NCBI GenBank assembly: GCA_030248135.1
Contig: JASANC010001224.1
Location: 1 to 64,000, forward strand
Reading direction: 5' to 3'
Length of the DNA: 64,000 bases
DNA from: Theristus sp. LFF4_11
Taxonomy: Eukaryota; Nematoda; Chromadorea; Monhysterida; Xyalidae
Part shown: in pieces, positions 12,600-24,600 of the stretch
Layout: every line of letters begins with the position of its first letter
How positions within the stretch are numbered: position 1 is the first letter of the stretch
Translations under genes and position numbers: made by a program
The notes under the pieces: model-generated
What the model was told of the DNA's origin: nothing
Seen by the model: the letters and a program-made list of their open reading frames with translations, nothing else
Database searches by the model: none

Positions 12600-12833
12600 T
12601 GTATGACCTATTTTTTAAACGTGTCCCACTGAAATGACGTCATGTGCCGCCAAACATGCGCTTGCCGTTCACTGCAAACCAGACTTTCCGTTTAGCCGAT
12701 TTCTTTCCGTAAACAAATGGTGAATGTCGAATCGGTCACACCAAACTGAAATTTTAGTGCCTGTACTTTGACAAACGGGCGTTTTTAAACCAAATGACGT
12801 CATTTTAGTCCGGACACGTTTGAATAAATCCAC
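12600..12833. mobile_element. CRE-bearing MITE (family F), copy 1
   Basis: Imperfect terminal inverted repeats AAACGTGTCCCACTGAAATG on the left and CATTTTAGTCCGGACACGTT on the right. Each end carries the palindrome TGACGTCA. A second copy lies at 60,687-60,920. This copy is nested inside the fold-back end of composite element A. Confidence 0.85.
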
Positions 12834-13162
12834 AGTACCTACATAGCTGTGCGTACGTCATCAACAATAAAGCTTATCTGCAGCAACGCTTTGAAGTCTC
12901 TAATTTTTTGTTTCTGCACAGGTTTGCAGAATTTCGCACATGCTGTGATTTCACACTAAGCTGAAGAGGACAAGTGAAAAACGCTTTGAAGGTTTTTAGG
13001 TTTTTCATTAAAACAAACGCGGCGCAAAAATATAACTCTTATGTACTTGTATCCGTGTGCCACATCAGAAACTTGAAAATAGTTGTGAAGCAAAAAAGTT
13101 TCTCACTGCTTACACAAAGCCATATTCCTCCTTTTATATGCGTCCTCCGCATTTTTAGATAA

Positions 13163-16100
13163 TGCACTTGTCTGAATCGGTTCATTGAAATTGGCCTTTC
13201 GTGTTATTGAAAACCGTTCCACGAAAAACCAATGCGACTTAGCACTAGAAGTTTTTTCCTCTTTTTGGATTCCTTCATAACTTTGTATATTGAACATGAG
13301 TAGGAGGTATATTTGAATTCGAAATTTTCTCATTCTGATAAACAAATTTCTTAACAGAACTGTTTTTTTCGACGTGACAAAACAAAGCATCGTAACAAGC
13401 ACTCATCAAACAAACACTATGTGTTTATCAGTTTTTAAGATTCTGCGACTGAATGCGTGTGCAAACTGTAGAAAGGAAGCTAGTTTCAATCTTTATGTGG
13501 CAATTCAAAAATTGCTTAAGTTGTTCGACCGATGTCGGGAATCGTACACGAATCGGTGGTAAATTCCACATTTTATTGTATCAAACGTGTATTATATGTA
13601 CGTGCAGCGGAACAGGCGCAATCATTTTTGATTGATTGCGTTTTGTTGGACGATAGACATTACGTTCAATAATTACTGAAACACCGCACTAGACAACTGA
13701 ATTTTTAAAATTCAGACAAAAAACGCACGTTACGGTGCATTTGATGAAATTAAAATACCAAATTTTATGTAACCGGTATTAGGTATTTGCTCCAACGACG
13801 ATCAATGAAAATGTTTGCTCTTTTGTTTCATTGAACTGTGTCGATTTTCCAGCGAATTTGTTTATTTGTGAATTTTTATTCTTGAATCTCGCGCAAGATG
13901 TTGCGCTATTTTTTCGAGATTGGTACTGAAGAAAAAATTCTTTCATGGAAAAAGAAATGAGAACAGGAAGTTTTTTAAAGAAGAAAATCTGCACTTTAGC
14001 AAGAATAAAGAACGTATGCAGTCAGATGTAGATCGTCTTAAGACCAGTTGCAAGAACGACTATAAAGTTGAAACCGTCTTCTCTGTGAGACAATAATACA
14101 GTAATCTTTGATTGTAGTCGATACAAAGCGCTATGTAAAAGCATGCAGACATGTGTATGTGTCTCACGTGTCTTCTTTTGAAAATCTTATGAAAGCCATC
14201 ACAGGCAAGCTCATTTTTTGTCATTGTCTTTCCGATTTTCACGCAGAATTTCCATGCGCAAATTGGCATTTTTCAGTTTTGCCGTTTTTTTTGAAAAGTT
14301 GCCATAAAGTGCCAGAAGATTATTGACCGACCTTTCCACAAATCACCACAGTGTTGCAAATGAGAATGTGCTACACTGTCATGGAAACCGAAAAGGGCAT
14401 CCATATAAATCATGAAGTTTTGCAAGTTATGTCGAGAGCAAAATTCATGACTTTTTTCTTTAATTTCACCACTGCAGTATATCCAATTTAAGTCGATATA
14501 ATACAACTTCTTTGGCCGATTAAACGTATTTTCAGTTTTGTCTGTCTATTTGCAAATTTTCAGAAACAACGAAGAGCAAGTTTTCTCCGCCGGTGTATCA
14601 CGAGCAAATTACATAGTGAACGAATATTGAAGGTATAAATTTGAGCTTGAAACGATTATAGGTATGAAGAAGAATATCATTTGAACGGATATTTTATTTC
14701 CACCAATGGAATCGAGGATCGCAGTAATTATCGTGTTGTCTTCCATGAGCAACGTTCGCAGCTACGGAGTACGGTACGCTTTTTTATAAACAGGTTTCCA
14801 GAATTTATAGCTTTGGATAGAGATTTACAATTTGGTTTGTATGAACAAAGTTCTGCTTATTAACGGGAATGTGAGTAAGATAAAAAGGAATTTTGAAATT
14901 GTAACAATCTATTGATTTTTGCGTTGTTCTTTTAAAGCCGGTAAGTTGGACAGTAACTTTTTTTGTTCGGACAAAGTTGGAGAAAATATTTCTACCGCAG
15001 CTTTTTGCAAGCCCCGCAAATGTATAATTTAGTGATGTAAACAATCATCAATAATGTAAATGAGTTTAAAGCGTACATTTTCAAGTAGTCAACGTGACAG
15101 AAAAACCTGGCTACTCTTGACAGCATAATTCACGGCCTTGTGTGTAATTTGCACGGAAATCGACTGCAAAAACCGCATTAGACCGCGCATCGTACTGCAA
15201 AATGGCCGTCTTCAAACAATGAGACAGCATTTTTTACGATTATTTCCGCTAGTTTTTCGAGCTCTTGCGTCGCTCTGAGCGTTTCATTGAGACTTTCGCT
15301 TTCGATTGGGTTTATTTTGATACTGAATTTACGGGTGTTTACTTTTTTGTAGCCAAGTGTTCGTCAGAGTAACCAGCAAACGGAGAAAGTTCTCAAAGAA
15401 ATCACCAAAACAAGCCATGAGGCACGTTTTGTGTCGCTCCCAATTATCTTACGTTGCATGAAACGTTGCGCATGGTTTTTTTCAGTGTTTGGTGCGCTTT
15501 TTTACGCAGAAAAATGATGTGGTTGCAGATGTGGATGTGATGTGGATGCACAAACCCGTGCACATTTTTACTGATTCACACTCACTTAAATTTTCAAAAA
15601 GCAAAAAGCGGCTGCACCTGCAATGTTTTCAGAAGAAAAAGAATTGTTTTTTGCTTGACGAAAAACTAGGGGCATGTGAATCGACAAGTGCACTAACAAG
15701 TGTATCTGCACGAACATGTCTTTGTGGGATGGCTTTGTCGCCATGGGTGGCCGTAAAGGGGGATTTAGCAATTAGTGTTTTGTGCGTACGCACGGACACG
15801 ACACTTAAAAAATGGCTACGCGATTTATAAATCGTTTCGCGTACAGTAAATAGTTATTTTGCGCACAGGATTTAGAACGACGTCTGTGCGTACGGACGAA
15901 AAACTAAATGGTGTTTTCGCCTTAGAAGATGAAAATCCGTACGTAACTCTAAAAACCCTCGAAACAGGCTAGGTAAGTAAGCTTGAGTTAAGCTCATGTT
16001 GGAATGGGAGCCCACTATGTGATCTTTTCTGTTTTTGTCCACGAACACACGTGTGCACTATCCATATTTTTCTGCGGGTGTTTTGACGTGTGCCAGCAGC

Positions 16101-18269
16101 AAACGGAATTGCTGACAGCTTGATGCTTTCAAAAAAGGCTCTCCAGAAAAAAGCCGATCATCCAGCGAAATTGTCGCTGCTTCTTACATCACCGCCACCG
16201 AAGAAACGCGCACACTTCCTGATCTGCATATAAAAATTCTCTAATTACATACGTTGTACTCCATGATTATACGTAGTTTCATTACGGCTTAATAAAAATT
16301 GTCTTTCGTCATCACGGCATCTTGACGAATCACCATTCTCCATGTTCTTCACCGCTTTCTCGTTCTAACAATTCCGCTTCTGTCGTATGCGCCTACCATG
16401 TCCGCACAATTGGTTTTTGCTTTTTGCGAGCAGAAAAAGTGGTAAAAGTTGATTAGACCGTATACCAAAACCATTTTTATGTTCTCCTTTATGGGCTGGA
16501 ATATGTGCTCAATATCCGAAACGAGTTTTCTCATTTTGTGTAGAAGTCGATAGTTTGACGTTATGAAACCTAGTCACCAAAAGTTCTCAAACCAAGTTGT
16601 TCAGGATTCTGGTGAACTATTGGCAGGATTTTGTTGGCAGGGTGTTGCAAAAAACTACTCTGGGCAAACGGCCATTTGTCCCTTTATGTTTGCGTCTCTG
16701 AAATTTCGTTGGGTCTCTGCTTGTTAAAATGTTTGTTATTTGTTGTGCTTCAAAAGTTCAGTTGAAAATTTCAATTTGAAGAAGCCCGGAAACGCTTTGA
16801 ATTCCAAGGTAAAAATCGCCCGTTTCGGATGCCCCAGACGTTCATATTCGATTTACCTTTTTTTCTTTGTCTTGTTTTTGATTTGTGGTGTCACATCTTT
16901 ATTTTATTTTATTTTATTTTTTTGACTGAACTAATTTTTTTGAAGAAAAGTGATAAATTCAAGACCGCAAAATTGAGTTGCACATGAACAAAAACTGAAT
17001 AGTTACAAGCTATTAAAATAACCTCGTTTATGAGCGTTTTTTTGTCTTTCTCGAACAGTTAAAGACTTTTTAGCGCAAAAACGTCATGTACTGGAAGTCA
17101 AACGAGGCGATAGGTGGAACTTGAGAATTTGAATAGATTGACATCTAACTAAAACGCGAAGCTTAAGATTCTTAAGATTCTAAACCGCCGGTTTCGCGCG
17201 TAACTAACACATCTAGCAAAAAAAATCAGTTTTTAAAATTTTTTTTTTGATTTTACAGCCTCATAGGTTAAGCAGGGTTTGAACTTGCATTGAACGTTGA
17301 ATTTTGTGAACTTTTCTGTTCCTCTTGCTTTATTTTTTGAAAAGTTCTGAAAATCCACCTCTCGATTTGCGAACTAGAGAAAATTTGGTTTTGAAGAATT
17401 TTATTTGAGAAACCTTTACTCGGTAGAAAATAAACAACTTTTTTACATGCCACCCGCCATTACTAAGTGTTTGTAAGGCTGGATATTTCTTTTTGTTTGC
17501 TTATCTGAAGAAAACCACATGGCTTTGAACGGAAAATGTTTATCTTATTTCCACGCAATCCAGTCAAAGCGATACATTGGTTCCATTCCCCTTTTATGGA
17601 AAACGATCTTCTTACGTAAATGCTGGTATAATTTTATTTCATGTCAAATTTACAAAACCAATAAGAGAACTGTTCAAAATTGTTTGTTTTATTTGATGAG
17701 CTGATTTGTAGCACACGGTGTAGCAAATAAGCAAAACTTTGATTTGAATTCTCTGATGAGAGCTTGGATTTACCAGTAAAATTTCAGAAGGATCTAAACG
17801 AAATTAAACTCTCAATTCATTAATGGAAATGTGGTTAACTTCATCAATTTCATTTATTGGTCAAGCCTCAAAAACTTTTTTATTACATTGCTTAATGCAC
17901 AATTTATTATTTACTACAATTGCGATGGCTCTAAACTAACAATGACAGTGGAATAAATATTATGCAGAGATGATATTTTTCCATTTCGTTTCATACAGTA
18001 GGAAAGCTAAAGTTTTTCAGTTTCAACGCACTCAGTAATGCTGAAATTTATTATATTTTTTTGAATGTTCGATCGTATGCTTCGTATATTTGCATGATAA
18101 TGTGCATGATATTGATTTATGTGGTTGATTTTGGCTTCTATGGACTACATGCACATAAGTGCATTTTTGTTCTTAAATTCTTGTTTTTTTCAATTTTGTA
18201 AGATGTATTGCGTTAAAAATATTCTGATTTTCTCAGCGCTGTTTTAGTGTTCCCATTCTATTTGGTAGG
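13163..18269. other. AT-rich unassigned region
   Basis: About 5 kb with few repeats and no confidently identified gene. The only stretch with protein-like composition is a possible exon at 14,660-14,863, listed separately. Poly-T/A tracts and an ATTTT run at about 16,900 are simple sequence. Confidence 0.5.
14660..14863 (+). CDS. Possible terminal exon of an unrecognised gene
   Basis: After a possible acceptor (GATTATAG) an open frame of about 65 codons reads to TAA with even, protein-like composition (EEEYHLNGYFISTNGIEDRS, YRVVFHEQRSQLRST, EFIALDRDLQFGLYEQSSAY). I recognise no domain. No upstream exon could be joined in phase, so this may be a chance open frame. Confidence 0.22.
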   Translation, partial: RYEEEYHLNGYFISTNGIEDRSNYRVVFHEQRSQLRSTVRFFINRFPEFIALDRDLQFGLYEQSSAY

Positions 18270-18724
18270 TACCGTATTACCTCTATTAAACCCCCCCCCA
18301 AAATTAACCCCCCCCCCCAAAAAAAAATAAACCCCCACCCCCTCGACAAGTTTCCAAATAATCCCCACAAAAATAATCCCCCATGGGGGATTATTGGAAA
18401 CCTGTTTGAAACACATACCCAGCGAATTCAGTGGCTGGTTGCAGTGAAAATGATGAAATTGTGCTACCAAAGGCCCCAAATGGATGAGTTAATGGTAATT
18501 TCATTAAAAAGGCTGTTGTAAAAGGAAATTTCTATGTAGAGTAGAAGTTTCTGCGACTTCCTTCCTGCCATGGAAGGTATTTTTGCCATTTTGCCCACCC
18601 CTAAAAATGGTTTCCAAATAAAACCCCACCAAAAAAATAACCCCCCCCCAAAAAAATAAACCCCCACCCCCAGAAGTTGCTGAAGAAATAAACCCCCATG
18701 GGGGTTTATTAGAGGTAATACGCT
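18270..18724. mobile_element. C/G-tract MITE (family G), copy 2
   Basis: TACCGTATTACC to GGTAATACGCTA, with C tracts at both ends. The core variant CAGTGGCTGGTTGCAGTGAA marks a subfamily shared with the copy at 60,982. Confidence 0.9.
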
Positions 18725-18926
18725 ATTTCAGTGTCCACATTTAATTGATTGTCTCAACTGAAATCCATAAAATTCATTTGTGGAGTTTTCTCTGATCAGG
18801 CTTTTTTTTGAGAAATACCGCGAACCGTGAACTCTTAGCATAGGCCACTCAATATAAACTGACAAAGTAGAACTTTTTTGAATGAGCGAAATATCAGCAG
18901 AAACCGTCATAAACAGAGGTTTTTAC

Positions 18927-19118
18927 CGAGAAGACTAGCAACGGAACCCATTAGATTCAGTAGTAGATAAACGGTTCGTCTTTTCTTCAGTGAAATTCGT
19001 GTTTTTTCGTACGAAATGTCTTGCTCTGGTGTAATGGTTCGACGTTTGATCTCCAACGCTCCGAATCCCGGGCCTCGAGCGCCGATGGGGATCTTCACGC
19101 TCGGCTGAGCTGTCGGGT
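18927..19118 (-). CDS. Possible internal exon of an unrecognised gene
   Basis: On the minus strand, acceptor TTTAACTCAG and donor CTCG/GTAAAA bound a 192-nt open stretch, noticeably more GC-rich at its 5' part than its surroundings. It reads PSVKIPIGARGPGFGALEIK, then RRTITPEQDISYEKTRIS, then a hydrophobic run VYLLLNLMGSVASLLG that could start a membrane segment. No family recognised and no neighbouring exon found, although a minus-strand open frame at 20,440-20,679 begins with a signal-like hydrophobic stretch. Confidence 0.35.
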
Positions 19119-19701
19119 CTGAGTTAAAGGAAATTGGCAACGTTAATTAATTAGGGTTTGGTTGTTCAAATTACGTTGTGTGTGTTGTGTTTGTTATTCC
19201 ATAATCCATAATTCCATATTCCATATTCGACGGTTAGCCATTCACTCACAATAAAACGGCACTGGTTATCGAAACGTAAGACAGCACAGAAACAGCAGTA
19301 AGGCGAAAATAGCTGAGGAGTTGCACAGAAGAATAAGAAAAACAACGCTTTTATGCGCGACCGCATCCAATGTTAAGAAAGTAGTTGACGACTAATTAAA
19401 AGCGTAGCCTAGCGATTCACAAGTGCTCCATAATACGCCTCATCAGTAACACAGTTCGCAATAGCCGAGATTGTAGGGAGGTTATAAAGGGACATTAATT
19501 ACACGTATCGATCGCGATTTTGGCAGGGCGGATCTTGAGCCTCATGAGTCCCTTTTTAACCGAGTTTCGTGGCATGCTTCAAATTGAACCGAACATTTCC
19601 TGCAATCGAGTCTTTTGAAACGGCATACCTCCTTTTATGTTGAAAAGTTTTCCACATGCTCAGTAAACCTTGTGAGACTGCTGAAACTATAATGCAGGTA
19701 A

Positions 19702-20164
19702 TACCGTATTACCCCCATTAACCCCCCCCCACCATTAATCCCCCCCCCACCAATAAACCCCCACCCCCCCGACCAGTTTCCGAATAATCCCCCCCCCCAC
19801 AAATAATCCCCCATGGGGGTTAATTGGAAACCTGTTTGAAGCACATACCCAGCGAATTCAGTGGCTGAATGCAGTGACATTGGTGAAATTGTGCTACCAA
19901 AGGCCCCAAAGAGATGAGTTAATGGTAATTTCATTACAAAAGGCTGTTACAAAAGGAAATCTCTGTGAAAAGTAGAAGTTTCTGCGACTTTCTTGCCTGC
20001 CATGCAAGATATTTTTTGCCATTTTTCAACAAACCCCCACCCCTAGAATTTTTTTGTAAATAAACCCCCCCCACCAATAATCCCCTCCCCACCAATAAAC
20101 CCCCACCCCTAAAAGTCGCTGACGTATTAATCCCCCATGGGGGTTTACTGGGGGTAATACGGTA
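19702..20164. mobile_element. C/G-tract MITE (family G), copy 3
   Basis: TACCGTATTACC to GGTAATACGGTA with C tracts at both ends; close in sequence to copies 1, 4 and 5. Confidence 0.9.
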
Positions 20165-21673
20165 ACTTCCTGGGAATAAAATATAAAGATTAGTTAAATT
20201 CATTGGAAAAACAGTAAAACACCGTTTTGTCAAGGAAAAAAATTATTAGCTAAATCTACCTAACGAACTCTAGTTTTCCTCGCAAAACTGCATTCTTTGA
20301 AAAACAATTTGCCTCATTTTACAGTTCCCTGTTTCCTTTTTCTGAAAAGACCGTGACCGATGTACCATACCTATTTCGTACATTATTTATCAGATTCAAA
20401 AAAACCTCACTTGCTTCAAAGACTCGCTCGTCATATTCACTAAAAATCATTCAACAGAAACATGACAAACTGGTGTGTTGTTAGAATTGACATACCACTG
20501 GTTACGCAACAATTCGTTGTGACTATAGACGACTCAACAACTTCTCTGTTGAGTAATTTTTCCAAAGTCTTAGTGAACTCCAACGTCAAACCTGGTGTGC
20601 GATTATTGATAGCGAACAAAAAGTTCAAAGCTCCAGGAAAACAGAAAATTAACAGCAATATTGCATGCGTCAGGCACAATGGCTTGTTGCTGAATCCACG
20701 ACTGATTATAAATGGTTAAAAATTTCAATCCATTTCGTCGGCTGCATATCGCTTGAACCACGCGTCTCTTTTCCGTGTTTTTCCGAATCCCTAGTGAAGA
20801 AGCGTCCAATCAACGGACATTGTGCGTCTAGACTGGACTTGTCGAAAAGCATTTACATCTGCTGCGTTTATCTTAGCGTCACGTCAGCATAACTAACTTT
20901 TTCCCCGTAAATTCTTGCAGTTTGCTTATCATAAAAGATACAGTTGAATAGTATCATGGTGTGTTATTTTCTCAAAGGAAAGACGTGCAATCTCGAAACT
21001 TTCCGAAAACTGCACGTTGATTCGCTGCACTGGTTTAGACCATCCAATGACCGTTAATTAAATTCATATTCAGCCAATAAGCCTGTAAAAATGCTCGCTC
21101 TTGTTGGCGAACGACATATGTTTCCGGTGAGGGACACTTCTTTCAAGCATCAGTTTGTATGTATTTTCGCTGAAAAATGCCATTGCTCATGACACTGTAT
21201 GCATAACTTGGTTTTGCTGTTTTTGTTCGCGCTCGTTGTCTTTTGACATTTATTTCATTAAAAAGCTGCTTTTGCTCCGCCAGAGCTCTCTGGAGAGAAA
21301 TTTTCACTGCGCGAGACTGCGTTCTGTTGCTACATTGGTTCTGATGGGCTTTATTTATATACCTTTTTGTGTTTTTGTTCAATTAGTTTCTTTCTATTTT
21401 TGCTTTCAACTGTGTGCGGTTGCGTGATGGTTTTTTATGGGGAACTGTAAATTTCTTTGTTGGATATTGATTACCACTATGCTTAGTGAAGTTGAAGCGG
21501 TTCTGAATCTGAATAACTCTTCAAAATAAAATGCAGTTTTCAGTTTTCATCTTGCAGAACTACAATATATGTACTCCGCTCATTTTCTGCATCTTTCATT
21601 GGGTCAACCAGTATGTGATGTTTGAGTGCGCTTTGAGTCCATTGAAACCATTGATTGTCATCTCGGGCTCAAA
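20165..21673. other. Unassigned region upstream of the channel gene
   Basis: Open frames overlap on both strands at 20,440-20,719 but neither has a recognised motif. Promoter and 5' UTR of the channel gene probably lie near the right end; no TATA-like element is distinctive. Confidence 0.4.
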
Positions 21674-24600
21674 ATGATCATAACGCCAAACAAGCGAAAA
21701 GCTAAGCAGTTGAAACTTCAAACTGCCGCCAAAATTAAGCCAAAGTTCAAATCGCTTCTCAGTGTCATCGCGTATTTCTCACTAATTCTCTTTCAATCAG
21801 TTGAATTGACATCAGCTTCTGCTTCCAGGTGAGAAAAAGATGATGGAACTTGCTGATTGGTTGCATCCAGTTGACTTTACGAAGCCAGTCATTGGCGTCA
21901 CAGATTTCAATTGTGGTGTCAAATTTCCTAACTTATTGCGTGCACTCTGTTTTAGAGACCAGCCTACGACTAAAGAAAAAAATGGACTCGATTGCCGAAT
22001 TTCTGTTCTTTTATGTTTTCAGAATGCGAAAACTGCCTTGCAAAACAAACATGAAGATTTTAAAAAATTAACTAATTAACTACTAATTAATTAAACTTAA
22101 ACATTTCAGTACGGCCGTACCGAAGGAGCTGCTGGCTTTGTTGAACAACTCGAGCAGGTACAACAAACATGCCACGCCGACGCAGAACAAAAGTGAGACG
22201 GCATGATGGACATTCAGGACAGGGTTACAATATACATTGTATGAGCCATTTTGACTGAATGGACTCGGTCACTTGGACGGAATCAATCTCTGACTTTTGT
22301 TGTAGCACTGTTGCTGATGCTGGGATGGGACGATTGAATTTTCAATGATCGTTTTTTTCAAAAGCAGGTTTCGTTTTTTTCCAGGCATACCAACACATGT
22401 GAACATCTCAATGTACATCGAAGGCATTTCCTCGTTTCGTGCGCAATCCATGGTATAAACAGTTGGATCTAATTTTAATCACAATTTAAAAAAATTGCTG
22501 AGTGCTCATGTTTGTTCTAAAACAACCGGCATTGACTAAAACAACAAAAAACTCTTGGCGAACCGAAAGTCACTCAACAATTTGCTAATACAGTCGAACT
22601 CTAAATTATGGGGAATCAGCTGATTCGTTGGTGATTACGGTAGGCATGCTTTCTGTGCAAACCAAACTCCGCCCCCACAGCAATGCCTGCACAGAAAGCA
22701 TGCATACCGAAAGAGATCACCAACCAATCAGCTGATTCCCTACAATTTAGAGTTCGACAATAGGTTACCCAGACTTTTTTCCAATTTGCAATTTCAATTG
22801 GTGGGCTAATAAAGTAGAAGAAAATTGTGAACAAATAGGTAATTGAAAAATCGGAAACCTCGACCAACTCAACGTTTTAATTTTTTGATGATTTTTGTTG
22901 CTAGTGTCCAAAACAGACACGATCGATGCATTGAATCGATACCATAACGAATTTCAATATTCAAATGCTTTCGAGGACTTCCAACTGGACATCTACTTCC
23001 AAGAGCGCTGGAGCGACCCTCGTCTGAATCACACGAACTCGCAGCGCATTCTCGTGAAAGACCCGGACGTGTTCAAGCTGATGTGGCACCCGGACCTGTA
23101 CTTCGCGAACGCGCGCCTGTCCTCCTTCCACGAGGTCACCGAGCCGAATTTCTTCGTTTGGATTCACCAAAACGGAACGGTCATCTGGGATTGTCGGTAA
23201 ATGGTTTTTGTTCGCGTTCTTTTCATAATTATTTTGTTATTTTGGTGTTTTGGTGTTTTTCATTGCAAAATTCTGAAACTATTCAAACCGCTCTTTTGAT
23301 TTTGAAATGGATTTGAGAAAAACCGTGCGTTCTGTTCTATTCACTATCATAAACAAAAAGTACTTTTTCGAAGGGTACACAGCGACAGCATACGCAACTT
23401 TGAATACAATAAGACGAACGAATGTATCGCGTGTCGCTGAAATTGAAATTGTTTAAGCGAAACCACAGTATCGCCCATTTTCGCAGGATCTCGCTGACGG
23501 TGATGTGCATGCAGAACTTTGTCAAGTACCCATTGGACGAGCAGCAGTGCACGCTTCGAATTCTGAGCTGTTGGTTTTTCGTTTTTTTTCTGATGATTGG
23601 TTTGATCATTTTTTCTTATGACTAGCACGATCACAGTAATCAGACACACAACGGATTCTTAAAAAAAACTTTTTCAGATGCCTACGACGAAGAACAACTG
23701 AATTTAACCTGGATCCAAACGGAACCAATTCAGAGGAACGAAGAAATTGTGTTGGCTGACATGATATTGGTCAACATCACACATCACCGAGAGTTGGTAA
23801 ATTACCCCACAGGTAAAACCTGCCTATTATTGGTTACATTTGAAGCTTGCTCGCTGATTGGTTAATTATTACAAAACCATAATAACTTGATCAGGTCTAG
23901 TTTTTTGGCATACCCAAGGAATCACTTTCAAACGAATATTTTCCTCCACTTTATTCGCTGCAGACAAAAAAAATTGTTCGTTTTTCCACTAAGACGAGGC
24001 GAGCTGGAACACGACATGTTTGCAACAACACTATCACTTCTCTGTTTAGTTTCTATGAACGTTTTGAGCTTTGTCATTGAAACCGCAAATTCCGCAGCAT
24101 TCACGCATAACACATTCACAATTATGAGAGATATAAAACCTTTTAAAAATTGAAAACTAAAACAAAAAAGCCGTTGTTGAGGCAAATGGGCGATGGCGAC
24201 GGCGATGTTCCTGGTGCGCCGCGAGCTGATGCACCACATCCTGCAGAACTACGTGCCGACTGCGTTGATCGTCATCATCTCGTGGTTCTCATTCTGGCTG
24301 GACGTTGACTCCGTGCCCGGCAGAGTGTCGCTCAGCATCACGACGCTGCTGACGCTCTCGACGCAGGCGTCCGCCGCGAGACTAGCACTGCCGCAGGTAA
24401 AGGCGTCACACTCACAAACACACTGGCTCACTCAGAAACACACTGACACACTCACAAAAACACTGGCACACTCACAAACACACTGACGCACTCACAAACA
24501 CACTAGAACACTCACAAACACACTGGCACACTCACAAACACACTGGCGCACTCATAAACACACTGGCGCACTCAGAAACACACTGGAACACTCACAAACA

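Larger units (their letters stand above)
7502..13162 (+). mobile_element. Helitron-like composite element, copy A
   Basis: The longest complete copy. The 5' end is TCATGCGGATGCGCGAGCGA at 7,502, preceded by host A. It then has a 300-bp conserved leader, a 3.8-kb array of the 121/170-bp satellite, two units of the 149-bp satellite, and a fold-back 3' segment (12,073-13,162) whose 150-bp arms are inverted repeats ending CCGCATTTTTAGATAA. The next host base is T. It encodes no recognisable Rep/helicase and is presumably non-autonomous. A CRE-bearing MITE is nested in the fold-back segment. Confidence 0.7.
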
